Source: Hemicordylus capensis (Eukaryota; Chordata; Lepidosauria; Squamata; Cordylidae). Taken from it: 64,000 nt of DNA. Position numbers and translations under genes: made by a program. The notes under the pieces are model-generated. The model did no database searches. It worked only from the letters and a program-made list of their open reading frames with translations, and was not told the origin of the DNA. Positions 22,057-32,966 of the stretch are shown piece by piece; the stretch's first letter is position 1; every line of letters begins with the position of its first letter. Location of the stretch: assembly GCF_027244095.1 (NCBI RefSeq), contig NC_069658.1:266484687-266548686 (forward strand). The letters run 5' to 3'.

Positions 22057-22646
22057 GTGCAGAAGACCAATGCAACATCAGTGTTGGCTCCAGCACACAG
22101 CAAAGTGGATTTGCAGAGGCAGCCACAGCCAAGCCTGGTCCCGGTCCAATGGTTTCTAAGGTTAAAATGACCCTTTCAGAAGAATCTGGTTCCCAGTGCA
22201 GGCCTGACTCTTTCTGCCCGAAAGCAAAAGGGCCTGCTAGATTAGGAGACTCTCACCCTGCTCACTTCAGGAAGTTTGACACAATAATGAGGTCTGGGGT
22301 CAATGTTCAGGAACTTCGCTCTCGCTTTCTCCTCCACCTTGAGAGTCCTGCTGCTGTCAAGGGCCCAATGGAGGCTGCTGCTGCTGCCTTTAGGGAACCC
22401 ACGCTGCTGCCTGCAGGCCAAAAGTCCCCTAGGGATGAAGCGCTGCAAAAACTGGGACTGCTCCAGAGAAACGCAAGTTTTCCAAATACAAGTCGTCATC
22501 TGATGCCCATGGCAACTCAGCAGGGCTGGAATTTACCTGTTGAAGGGCTAGAATGTGAGGCAGTTCCAAGCTCCATCAGTAACCCTGGAGAGTTTGTCCA
22601 TGCACACACAACCGTCACTGTTCAGAAACAGGGGCTTCCTCAATAG
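22057..22646 (+). CDS. Last exon, SARG-like gene
   Basis: The acceptor TTGGTTTGTGCAG gives an exon starting with GT, which completes the Gly codon from the exon at 19320. The frame stays open for 195 more codons to TAG (22644-22646), residues 83-277. Recognisable parts are KFDTIMRSGVNVQELRSRF (residues 154-172), an Ala-rich stretch (187-192), and DEALQKLGLLQRN (208-220). The last resembles the C-terminal REALKKLGLLKE of human SARG and its internal EALEKLGL. No signal peptide or membrane segment is seen. The product (277 aa in this model) is much shorter than human SARG (about 600 aa). The difference could mean missed exons, lineage shortening or another paralogue. Confidence 0.8.
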
Positions 22647-23044
22647 GAACTGATCACCAGGAAGTGCTAAGAAAACCCGGACTTTTCTGGTATTGAACAA
22701 AAACTCCTAATTTCTTCCTTCGCACACTAAACTGCTTTCTGTGAGAAAATCCATTATTGCACACAGAGCCAAACCAGTCAGCTGCAGCATACAATGTATG
22801 GCAGCATATTTGGTATTGTTACATGCCCATTCCTCACTTCCCCAAGTGGGGAGAAGTTCCAGGGGTGCAGTGCTATTCAAGTTCTGGCTTGGAGAATTGA
22901 TCACTGGGGGCTTATGGTGACTTTGTAATATTTGGTTTGTTTACAAATATAGAAGCATGAGATGGAGCTGAAATAGCACAGCACTCTTCTATAAGTCAGT
23001 AACAGGTTAGATCAGTTTCCTGGGAGTAACCCTACACCATAAGG

Positions 23045-23694
23045 CAGGGGTTTTCAATTGGGGTACTTGAACCCCTGGGGGTATTCTGAAACCTTGTAGG
23101 GGGTACACGGAACCCCACCCCACCCCTCTCTGACTCACTTGCATGCTACATCATTGGCTCCCTCCATGGGGGGAGGGGAGGAGTGTCAGGCAGTATCCCT
23201 CCTTCCACATGACTGGCAATGTGCTCAGGCTCAGCTCACCCCAACCGCAGCGTGGCTGACAGGCTCAGTAATGAGGAAAATGCTGGCGTATGCTCAGTAT
23301 CAGCATTGCCCTTGCTGTGGAGCCTGTCAGTCAGGCTGAGTGATGGATGGGCTGAGCCTGTGTGCCTAGCTAGCCAATCACATAGAGAGGAGGAGGAAGA
23401 GGCATGGCCAGGTCAAAGGTATGTTGTGGAGACCTGGCCATGAGGTGCTGGAGAATGGGAGGAGGAAGCCACGCCATGGAGTGAAGGGTATGGTGGTTTT
23501 TGTTTGTTTTGCCTGATCCCACAGTAGATTCACTTAGCTTGTATTTTATTTCCCACCAACCTTGACAAGATTTACTTCTTGCCAAAGGTCACAATTCTTG
23601 GCTGCCTATATGGGGTATCTGAGCTGAACCTTTCAGACAGAAGGGGAACACTTGGGTTTTTGTTTTGGTTTTTTTTAAAGGTTGGAAACCCCTG
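23045..23694. mobile_element. hAT-type non-autonomous element in the 3' UTR
   Basis: The ends are CAGGGGTTTTCAATTGGGG and (reversed) CAGGGGTTTCCAACC. The flanks CCATAAGG (23037-23044) and CCCTAAGG (23695-23702) match at 7 of 8 bases. The 650-bp body has no transposase. A CAGGGGTTTTCAA-type end is typical of the hAT/Charlie group. Confidence 0.88.
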
Positions 23695-24686
23695 CCCTAA
23701 GGTGTTTTATCAACCTGTTCAGCTCCTCCACTCCAGGCTCTTCCAAAACTCACTCACTCCCTTTCCCTCCCTCCCTCCCTTTCAGCTTGAAAACTGCTAG
23801 TTCTCTGCACTGAGCACTTAAGACTCCCCTGAATCTCACACCAGCCCCTCCCATCTGGTGAAAGATACATGTGCCTTGTGAGACTTTTAATGGCTTTGCC
23901 CTTCTGGATACTGCATAGCCATCAATGCCACATTCCGGAATATCCAGGGTCCCCCAGAATTATTAGCTAGTTCTTCGCTTAACAAATAGCATTCCTGGCT
24001 GGAGACTCACTGCAGTATTTATACATGGTGATTTCTGCTAGGAGCAGCTCCCTGGTAGTTGGTTAAGATTAATTCTGACAGGTATTTGATTTCATTGCTA
24101 GACATCATAATGTTGCTTCTTGAATTCCTAGCACTCACTCTGCTCTCTTTAATCTCTTGAGCACATACACTATCAGCTCCCTTACTTCAAGAATTATTTG
24201 CTAGCATTCCAATTCAGTGAAAAGAATACTGGTGTGTTCTGTTCTTCATTGCAGGGTATAGAGGCAAAATAATTGCACCCAAAGAAATTGTCTTCTGATA
24301 TGCTCTTATATGGGTTAGGGTTTGGCTCAAGGGAGACTCTAATACTAATTGGAATATATGGGTTCCCTGCAAGGCGGAGAACAAAAGGAAAGGAAAGCTT
24401 TGTTGGTTCCCCTAGTTCTATGTATGTGAATATATAAATTTGTTAAAAACCTGAGCTCTTCTTTTGGACCTAGTGTGGTCTAACCCAATTAAATCTGAAC
24501 AACACTTCACCATTCCATCTTAAGGCTTTAAACAGCAGATTCTCTGGAGCTTTTTATCAGCCCAGCAGCATGTTTATCTTTCCCTATCTTTTGTGTGTGT
24601 GTTTGGGGTTTTTTTGCTTAGTGTCCGGTCTGAAGAGGAGTTCTGAAGAAATCTTGCTCACGATTTCAGATGTTTAAATTGGTCCC

Positions 24687-24692
24687 AATAAA
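24687..24692 (+). promoter_or_regulatory. Poly(A) signal AATAAA
   Basis: Canonical hexamer in CCCAATAAAGCTATT with a T/G-rich element 20-60 bases downstream. It is the likely 3' end of the SARG-like gene. Confidence 0.55.
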
Positions 24693-24712
24693 GCTATTAT
24701 GCTACTATTGTT

Positions 24713-26165
24713 TGCGGTTTTTTCTCTCCTGTCTTTTGTTATGTCTTTTGTTATGTTGACTGCTGAAGGTAAGCTCCAGTTTAGCAACTGCCTGTGATAT
24801 TTAAGAAATGTTGTACGCGCAATATTTCTTTGAACTGTAAAGACTAGGTGCCTGCAGCCTGAGGAGGATTAGATATTTTCCTTAAAAGCTAAGCCCAAAT
24901 GCCTCTAGGACTCAGGGCTGCTGAACTTTTGTCCTCCTGCAGATGGAGGCCTATAACTCCTATAATTCCTTGCTATTAGTCATTGTGGTTGGCCATCTTC
25001 AATTGGCTAGGACTAAGCTGGGGGAAACTCTGAAGGTGTAACCTGATATTATCAGTCTAGCAGAACCAAATTGGTCTGTTCCTTTCTATAGCGTTGAGAT
25101 CTTCACTGCTACTCATTCAAAAACTATTTTATCCACACAAAATCCAGTCTTTTTTACAACAGCTTAATAAACATAACATTTTCATTTGTTCCTCTTTTGA
25201 TGTTCAACTTTGGATAAACTCCACCAACAGGTTGCTTTGGACACTCATTTGATATAACCCTCACCAGGAGCTGCTTCATTTCTGACCTCTACTATGGAAT
25301 TCCCACTGTCTTATCATTAACTTATATTCTTTGGCATTGCACATAGTCCACCCTTCCCTTCCTACATCCTGTTTTCTGCTCCTTCCATGATCTGCAGTCC
25401 ATTGACACAGTGGCTTTCACAGAAGCATTGTCTTCCTCTGCTCCCCATTACATCTACTCTGTTTGTATCTGAATCCTCTGCCATAATGAAATTGGATGGC
25501 CATAGGATTAGTCTTGACTTGTGTTCCCCATCTTTTAACATTCACCATAGAATCTCACCACAAATCCTTACTTCCACATAGCTCTGCCTGCTGGCTGGCC
25601 AAACAACCATTAATTTCTTCTCACATGTTTTTAGACACCATTCCACACAGATTTAGGGAAGATGGTGACAGAGGTCAGGAAGTATAGCCAAACATTTAAA
25701 ACTTTTAATGTCTACTTTCAGAGGCATTCACACACTCACCAGCCTCCAGGTCTCTACCTGCCCAGCACATATGTATGCACAATGTTTGCATATGCAAAAT
25801 TGTGTGTGTTTGTACACACACACACACACACACACACAATTCGTTTATAGTATTTAAAGGAAGGAGATGAAAGTTTGTCAACTGGCTCATAGATTAAACA
25901 AAACCAAACCCAGCCAGAGCAGTCAGAAAATGTTTGATGGCAGTCCTAATCACAAGCCCTGTAAAGACCTTACCAATGTTAAGCCTTGACCCATACCAGG
26001 TTGGTGGTGGTAGTATTTTTTCATAATTTAGGAAGACTTCCAGTGGTATAATGTGAAAAACCATATCCTTGATTAACAGCCTTTCATTCAATGTGATTCA
26101 TGTATATGGCCCACTTACCTTTACGAAAGAGAGAGAGACAACCCTTTTTGGACAGGGAACCATCT
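24713..26165. other. Intergenic sequence, few repeats
   Basis: A short degraded palindrome of the 'CTACAACTCC' MITE type lies at about 24955-25045 (a better copy is at 51330). An (AC)n run lies at 25817-25839. No exon is supported. Confidence 0.4.
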
Positions 26166-26169
26166 CAGC

Positions 26170-26665
26170 TCATTTGTTTATTTCTTTGTGTAAACTGCTT
26201 TGAACACTTCTGTTGAAAAGTGGTGCAGTCGTCCCTCGCCTATCACAGTTTTCCCAAACGTGGATTTGACTATCCATGACTGGGAAATTGTGGCTGCCCT
26301 CGCCAATCGCCACCTGAGTATCCATGGTTTGATTATTTAAAAATAAGAATTGGTGGGGTGGGGCTTTTTTTTAATTTTGGGGGTCAGGGGCCATTTCTGG
26401 GGTTAGGGATCATTTTGGAGGGCTGGGTGATTTTGGAGGGTTATTTCCGGGCTTGGGTCATTTTGGGGGGTCAGGGGCAGCTTTTTCTATTTTAAACTAT
26501 TTTATTTGGTCTTTTTGTGACCACGATTCCCTTAACCCCCTGTTTCCCTTTGCTTTCTATACCTTGTCTACTGTGAATTCGCCAACTATGAGGGTTTCCA
26601 GGAATGGAACCCTTGCGGTTGGTGAGGGACAACTGTATATAAATATTTGTTGTAGTAGTAATACC
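26170..26665 (+). mobile_element. L2-like 3' tail interrupted by a MITE
   Basis: TTTGTGTAAACTGCTTTGAAC and AAAAGTGGT lie left of the MITE, and TATATAAATATTTGTTGTAG lies right of it. Together these are an L2/CR1-type tail broken at its TATA block. Confidence 0.55.
26226..26635. mobile_element. Tc/mariner-type (Tigger-like) MITE
   Basis: The ends are CAGTCGTCCCTCGCC and (reversed) CAGTTGTCCCTCACC. The right flank is TA and the left TG, fitting a TA target with one change. The 410-bp interior is T/G-rich and non-coding. CAGT..TCCCTCG termini are known from pogo/Tigger MITEs. Confidence 0.7.
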
Positions 26666-26813
26666 GAGTAACTCTTTAAAATGCTTTATCTAAAATTCCA
26701 CTTACATTATTTTCAGGATAGTTTTTAATTAGATAAGCTGTGAGTTTCCCAGTGCTGAATAATACTGAGTGGGAGGTGCAGTCCATATTAACTCATCAGT
26801 ACCACCATCAGTG

Positions 26814-27052
26814 TCACCTTAAGTGGCGCAGCAGGGAAATGCTTGACTAACAAGCAGAAGGTTGCCAGTTCAAATCCCTGCTGGTACTATATCGGGCAGC
26901 AGCGATATAGGAAGATGCTGAAAGGCATCATCTCACACTGCTTGGGAGGAAGCAATGGTAAAGCCCTCCTGTATTCTACCAAAGACAACCACAGGGTTCT
27001 GTGGATGCCAGGAGTCGAAATTGAGTTGATGCCACACTTTACCTTTTACCTC
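26814..27052 (+). mobile_element. tRNA-derived SINE with 13-bp TSD
   Basis: The head is TGGCGCAGCAGGG with GGTTGCCAGTTCAAATCCC, the body runs through CGGGCAGCAGCGATATAGG, and the tail is CCACACTTTACC. It is flanked by ACCACCATCAGTG at 26801-26813 and 27053-27065, a perfect 13-bp duplication of the kind LINE machinery makes. It is the best preserved copy of this SINE in the window. Confidence 0.93.
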
Positions 27053-27065
27053 ACCACCATCAGTG

Positions 27066-27433
27066 AAATTTTTGGAGCTTCCTTCAACCCATAGGTTCCT
27101 AAACTATGGTGACAAACATAGTTTCCTTTATCTAAAAAACAAGGAGATGCGCCCAGATTATCCTTTGCATTCCATAGGGAAGAGTGTGGGTGTGTGCATC
27201 TCCCAGCTGGTGCACCATCCTGCCACCTTATTATCGGGGAGGGGGACAGTTCATTCAAACCACCCCATTTAATTTGTGCATTGATGGGCAATTATGCAAC
27301 TATGTGTGTGGGATGATGCACTTGTGGGGGGTGAGCTAATTGTGCATGCCTATGCTCCTCCCCCATGTGATGAAAAAGAGCAAGTGGATATATTGTCAAC
27401 AAACAATTTGAACCTCCTCAAGACAAACCATTT
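27066..27433. other. No gene recognised
   Basis: Unique sequence between the SINE and the BovB 3' end. Nothing supported. Confidence 0.4.
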
Positions 27434-30400
27434 CAGCTCTCTCTATCCATTCAGTTGTGTCTGACTCTTGGTCACTCTGTGGATCAATGCACTCCATGAC
27501 ATCCTATCTTGTACAGCTTCCTTTAATTCCGCCATGGTCATTCCAGTGTCATTTTGTATAATCCAGCCACCAAATACAAGGCCGACCCTGTCTCCTCCTT
27601 CCGCTGATCATTCCCAGCATAATTGTCTTTTCAAGTGAATCAGCTTGCATGACATGACCAAAATATATCAGTCTTTGTTTAGTAATCTAAGCTTCTGGCG
27701 ATATTATTGGTTTAACTCGATCTAAAACTTCCTTATTCGTAATTCTCACTGTCCATGGGATACCCAACAGTCGCCTCCAACACCACATCTCAAAAGCCTC
27801 CATCCTTCTCCTATCTGCCTTCTTCAAAGTCCAAGTTTCACAGCCATATGTAGCTATTGGAAATATTGCATTAACTAATCTGTATTTGGTTAGAAACTAA
27901 TATTTTTGCTCTTCCAAATTTTACTCATGCTGATCATTGTGGTTCTTCCAAATGCTATACGCCTCCTGATCTCTGGGCTACAGTCACCACATCGATCCAT
28001 TTTAGAGCCAAGAAAAATAAATTCCTTTACTACTTCAATTATCTCATTATTGATCTTCACTCTGACTTGTGTATTCTCTGCAGTCATCAATATCTTTGTT
28101 TTCTTAATATTAAGGTGCAATCCAAATTTTTCACTTTCTTCTTTAATTTTTAACATTAACCATTCTAGATCTTTCTTGCTTTCCGCAAGCAATGACGTAT
28201 CATCTGCATAACGAAGGTTGTTAATATTCCTACCACCAATTTTCAGTCCAATAGCATATTCTTCCAAATGTGCATTTCTCATAACCATTTCTGCATACAT
28301 ATTGAATAGTATGGGAGACAGGATGCAACCTTGACAACTGCCTTTCCCAATCTTGAACCACTCTGTGTCTCAATATACTGTTCTTACCATGGCTTCTTGA
28401 TCAGAGTACAGCGACTGTACAAGCTGGATGAGATGCGATGATATTCCCATTTCTATGAGGCAATTCCAGAGATTATCATGATCAACACAATCAAAAGCCT
28501 TTGTATAGTCAATGACGCCCATATAGAGGTCCTTTTGATATTCCTTCGCCTTTTCCATCATCCATCGAAGATTGGCAATGTGATCACATGTTCCTCTTCC
28601 TTTTCGAAATCCTGCTTGTATATCTGGCATCTCTCTATTGACAACTGGATTCATACGTTGAAAGATCTTCAGAAAAAATTTATTCACATGTGGTATCAAG
28701 GCTATGGTGTGATAATTTGAGCAATCTTTTGTATCACCTCTGTTTGGTATTGGTATAAATACAGACCTTTTCCACTCTTTTGGCCATCAAAGGTCCTCCA
28801 TAAACTTTGACATAACACTGTCAATACCTTTATTGGTAAAGCTCTCAATAACTCTACTGCTGCTCCATTAACTCCAGGAACTTTGAGGTTAGACAGCTGA
28901 TTGAATGCCAAAGGAGAACGAAGCTTGCAGGAGAGAGAAGAGGAGAGACAACATCTGCTCCTAGGTAGACCCCAGGGTGGGAGACTGGGTGCTTGCCTGT
29001 TTGCTTCTTCTGCTGCCCCCCTTTCTGTTAGCTGCCCTCCATAACTGGCCTGCTGTGCTGAGGTGAGGCCTTGCAGGATTGGGGCCGGGGAAGAGGGTGA
29101 CGGCAGTTTCCTGCATTCCATCTGCCTAGAGCTGCCTGCTCAGGGCTATATAGGCTTCTGCCAGTGGCAGTGGGCCTGCCACCAGTGGGGTTGCCCCTTT
29201 GGGGGAGCCACTTCGTGGGACAGCAAGGGCAAGGGCCAGGTCTCTTGGCCAATGTATTTGTATATGAGGGGGCATTTAATAGTGGAGCTTCTGTTTTAAT
29301 TTGTCCTGGGTGAGACAATCTTAGAATGTGTCTGGGCTTAACTGGAGATGGGGAGACAGGGGGCGTGTCCACTGACTGTGGGGCGGCCATTCCGGTCATG
29401 GTGAGGAACAGAAGAAGTAATGTTGGCAGGTCAGCAGGCCGTTACAGGGGAAGGGGACTTGGAAATCTAATAGCTGTTTCCCCTTCCAGCTGTCCTGCCA
29501 GCTCTTTGACCTTGGGGAGCAGTGCCAATCATCCTTGGAACCTCACCTTGCTCCTCTGTAATGCCAGGTCAGTCCAGAATAAGTCGGAAACCATCCATTA
29601 TTTGATTCTGGATGAAGGGGCAGACCTGGTATGTATTACAGAGACTTGGTTGGGGGAGGCTGGTGGCCCAGTCTGGTCCCAGCTTCTCCCTCCAGGGTAC
29701 TCTGCTGAGGAGCAGGGGTGGGGGCAGGGAGGTGGAGTTGCTGTGGTCTATAAGAATAACCTCTCCCTGACCAGGATCCCTGTTAGAGTTTCAGACCATA
29801 TCGAATGTGTATACTTAAGTCTGGGGACCAGGGATAGACTGGGACTCCTGTTGGTGTACCGATCGCCCCGCTGCTCAACAGAGTCCCTAACTGAGCTGAC
29901 GGACTAGGTGTTGGAGTCTCCCAAGCTTGTGGTGCTGGGGGACTTCAGTGTTCACTTTGGGACCAAGTTGTTCGGGGCAGCTCAGGAGTTCATAGCATCC
30001 ATTATGACTATGGGCCTATCCCAAGTGGTCTCGGGGCCGATGCACATTGCTGGTCACATGCTTGATTTGGTCTTTCACTCTGATCAGGGTGGTGTTCCAT
30101 GGGAGGGGACTCCTGTGATTTCCCCATTGTCATGGACAGACCAGCATCTGGTTAAGGTTGGACTCACAATCACTTCCCACCTTTGCAGGGGCAAGAGACC
30201 TATTAGGATGATCCGCCCGAGAAGGTTATTGGATCCAAGAGGATTTCAAGGAGCCTTGGAGGGATTTAGTGCTGGATCTGCTGGTGATCCTGTTGATGCC
30301 CTGGTGGAGAATTGGAACAGCAAACGCACTGGGGCAGTAGACATGATTGTTCCTAAGCATCCTTTCTGACCCGCTTCAAAATTGGCCTCTTGGTATACGG

Positions 30401-32767
30401 AAGAACTACGGGGGCTGAAGCGGCGAGGTAGATGACTGGAGCGCAAGTGGAAAACAATGCAGCTTGAATCTGACAGACTGCAACATAGAGCTCATTTGAA
30501 GACCTATGCTCAGGCGATATGTGCGGCAAAGATGCAATTCTTTAAGCCCATATTGCATCCGCAAGTTCACGTCCAGCAGAGTTGTTCAGGGTTGTGAGAG
30601 GGCTAGTGAGTGCCCCTCCTCCCTTGAATCAGAATCTGGAACCATTGATTACCTGCTGTGATGTGTTTAATGAATTCTTTGTGGGGGGAAATTCTCGTAT
30701 TCGGGCCGACTTAGACTCCATCTCCACAATTACCTCAGTGTCTGATGTGGAGGTGTCCAACGACTCCTCTTGTGTTATTAGGTTGGATCAGTTCCAGTTC
30801 ATGACTCCTGAGGATGTGGACAAGTTGATTGGAATGATGTGGCCTACCACCTGTTCTCTTGACCCTTGTCCGACATGGCTTATATTATCTGGCAGGGGAG
30901 TTGTTGTAGAAGGCCTGGTAGAGATTATAAATGCGTCTCTGAGGGAAGGTAGGATGTCTCCTTGTCTTAAGGAGGCAATTATTAGACCGCTTCGGAAGAA
31001 GCCTACCTTGGATCGCTTAGACTTGAACAACTACAGGCCTGTCTCCAACCTTCCGTGGCTGGGCAAGGTAATTGAGAGGGTGGTGGCCTCCCAGCTCCAG
31101 ACAGTCTTGGATGAAACTGATTATCTTGACCCATTTCAAACTGGCTTTCGGGCTGGCTATGGGGTGGAGACTGACTTGGTCGGCCTGATGGATGATCTCG
31201 AATTGGCAATTGACAGAGGAAGTGTGACTCTGTTGGTCCTTCTGGACCGCTCGGCGGCTTTCGATACTATCAACCATAGTATCCTTCTGGAGCATCTGAG
31301 GGGGTTGGGAGTTGGAGGCACTGCTTTGCAGTGGTTCCACTCCTACCTCTCAGGCAGGTTCCAGATGGTGTCCCTTGGAGACTGCTGTTCTTCAAAATCT
31401 GAACTCTTGTATGGTGTTCCCCAGGGCTCCATATTGTCTCCAATGTTGTTTAAGATCTACATGAAACTGCTGGGAGAGATCATCAGGAGATTTGGTGCAG
31501 GGTGTTATCAGTATGCTGATGACACCCAAATCTATTTCCTCATGTCAGCATCATCGGGAGAGGCCATAACCTCCCTAAATGCCTGCCTGGAGTTGGTGAT
31601 GGGCTGGATGAGGGATAGATAACAAACTGAGACTTAATCCGGCTAAGACGGAGATACTCATTGTGCGGCTTTGGAACTTGAGAGATGATTTTAATCTGCC
31701 TATTATGGATGGGGTCACACTTCCCTGGAAGGAACAGGTACGCAGTCTAGGGGTGCTTCTGGATCTGAGCCTCTCCATGGTCTCCCAAGTTGAGGTGGTG
31801 GCCAGAAGTGCCTTCTATCAGCTTCAGCTGATACGCCAGCTGCATCCGTTTCTTGAGGTGAATGACCTCAAAACTGGTGCATCTGCTGGTAACCTCCAGA
31901 CTAGATTACTGTAATGCGCTCTATGTGGGGCTGCCCTTGTACGTAGTCCAGAAACTACAGTTGGTCCAGAATGTGGCAGCCAGGTTGGTCTCTGGGTCGT
32001 CTCGGAGAGACCATATAACTCCTGTATTGAAAGAGCTACACTGGCTGCTGATATGTATGTTTCTGGGCAAAATACAAGGTGCTGATTATAACCTATAAAG
32101 CCCTAAACAGTTTGGACCCTGGGTATTTAAGAGAACGCCTTCTTCGGCATGAACCCCACTGTCCACTGAGATCTGCTGGAGAGGTCTGTCTGCATCTGCC
32201 ACCGGCTCGTCTGGTGACCACTCAGGGAAGGGCCTTCTTCGCTGCTGCCCCGAGGCTTTGGAATGCGCTCTCTAGTGAAATAAGAGCCTCCCCATCTCTG
32301 ACAGCTTTTTAAAAGTTTTTAAAAACACATCTCTTCACCCAGGCTTTTAATTAATGTTGTTTTAATGGTTTTAATGCTGTTTTAAAATATTATTTTAAAA
32401 ATTTTTAATTGTTGTAATGTGTCCCCCCCCCATTTTTGTCTTAACGAATGTTTTACTTTGTTTTTATTCTATTATAAACCACCCAGAGATGTAAGTTTTA
32501 GGCGGTATAAAAATGTTTTAATAAATAAATAAAAATACAACTTCTTCCTCCAGAATATCTGATTCCAGTGCTAGTAGGTCTTCTTTCCGTCTTATGACGT
32601 GTCTTAATTTTCATTTGCATACAGCTGTATATTCCTGCCACCTATCTCTAATTGCTTGTTGATCATGTAATTCCTGCCCATCATGCCCTCTAACCATTGC
32701 CTTTCTTGCCATGAAGGGGCTTCCCACCTTTTTCACACAAGCAAAACTCTCCCTTATATGACCTGCA
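27434..32767 (-). mobile_element. BovB (RTE) LINE, split by an L2
   Basis: The minus strand carries RTE-clade reverse transcriptase. 32536-32767 has DRWQEYT and LESDILEEEV. 28370-28905 has LSNLKVPGVNGAAVELL, MPDIQAGFRKGRGTCDH and YTKAFDCVDHDNLW. 27890-28300 has NNLRYADDTSLLAES (the YADD active site), FGLHLNIKKTKIL and FIFLGSKMD. The 3' UTR ends near 27434 with GTTGTGTCTGACTCTTGG reversed. Stops and frameshifts make it inactive, and the 5' part, including the endonuclease, is missing. The L2 at 28906-32535 separates the LEEEV and NQLSNLK parts, which are nearly adjacent in the family. BovB is known for jumping between squamates and ruminants. Confidence 0.92.
28906..32535 (+). mobile_element. 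L2 LINE, copy 2, nearly full length
   Basis: At about 3.6 kb this is the most complete L2 here, with about 430 bases of 5' UTR. The endonuclease lies at 29326-30369 (LLLCNARSVQNKSETIHYLI, CITETWLGE, LVVLGDFSVHFG, SWTDQHLVKVGL). The reverse transcriptase frame, 30582-31622, has NNYRPVSNLPWLGKVIE, DRSAAFDTINHSILLEHL, YGVPQGSILSPMLF and YQYADDTQIYF (catalytic YADD). One stop separates the endonuclease frames, another break lies near 30370, and the end of the RT frame is shifted at 31622. The tail is GGCGGTATAAAAATG then (AATA)n. It inserted into a BovB, so it is younger than that copy. Confidence 0.93.
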
Positions 32768-32966
32768 TCCCCTGCTGAAATAAGAGCCTCTCTCCAGTTC
32801 TTACAACTTTAAATAAGTCTTTAAAGACACATTTATTCACCCATGCTTTTTAACTAGGCTTGTAGTTTTAAATTGTTTTAAGGTTTTAATTTCTTTTTAT
32901 TTTGCTGTAAACCATCCAGAGATGGAAGTTTGGGATGGTGTACAACTATAATAAATAAATAAAATA
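32768..32966 (+). mobile_element. L2 3' tail fragment
   Basis: CCTGCTGAAATAAGAGCC, CATTTATTCACCCATGC and TGTAAACCATCCAGAGATGG up to (AATA)n match the last 200 bases of the other L2 copies. It marks the right limit of the BovB piece. Confidence 0.75.

Larger units (their letters stand above)
22647..24712 (+). other. Probable 3' UTR of the SARG-like gene
   Basis: After the stop codon no splice-supported frame follows. The first good poly(A) signal seen is AATAAA at 24687-24692, followed about 20 bases on by a T/G-rich stretch (TTTGCGGTTTTTTCTC, then TGTCTTTTGTTATG). If used, the 3' UTR is about 2.1 kb and contains the hAT element at 23045. Inferred only. Confidence 0.5.
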
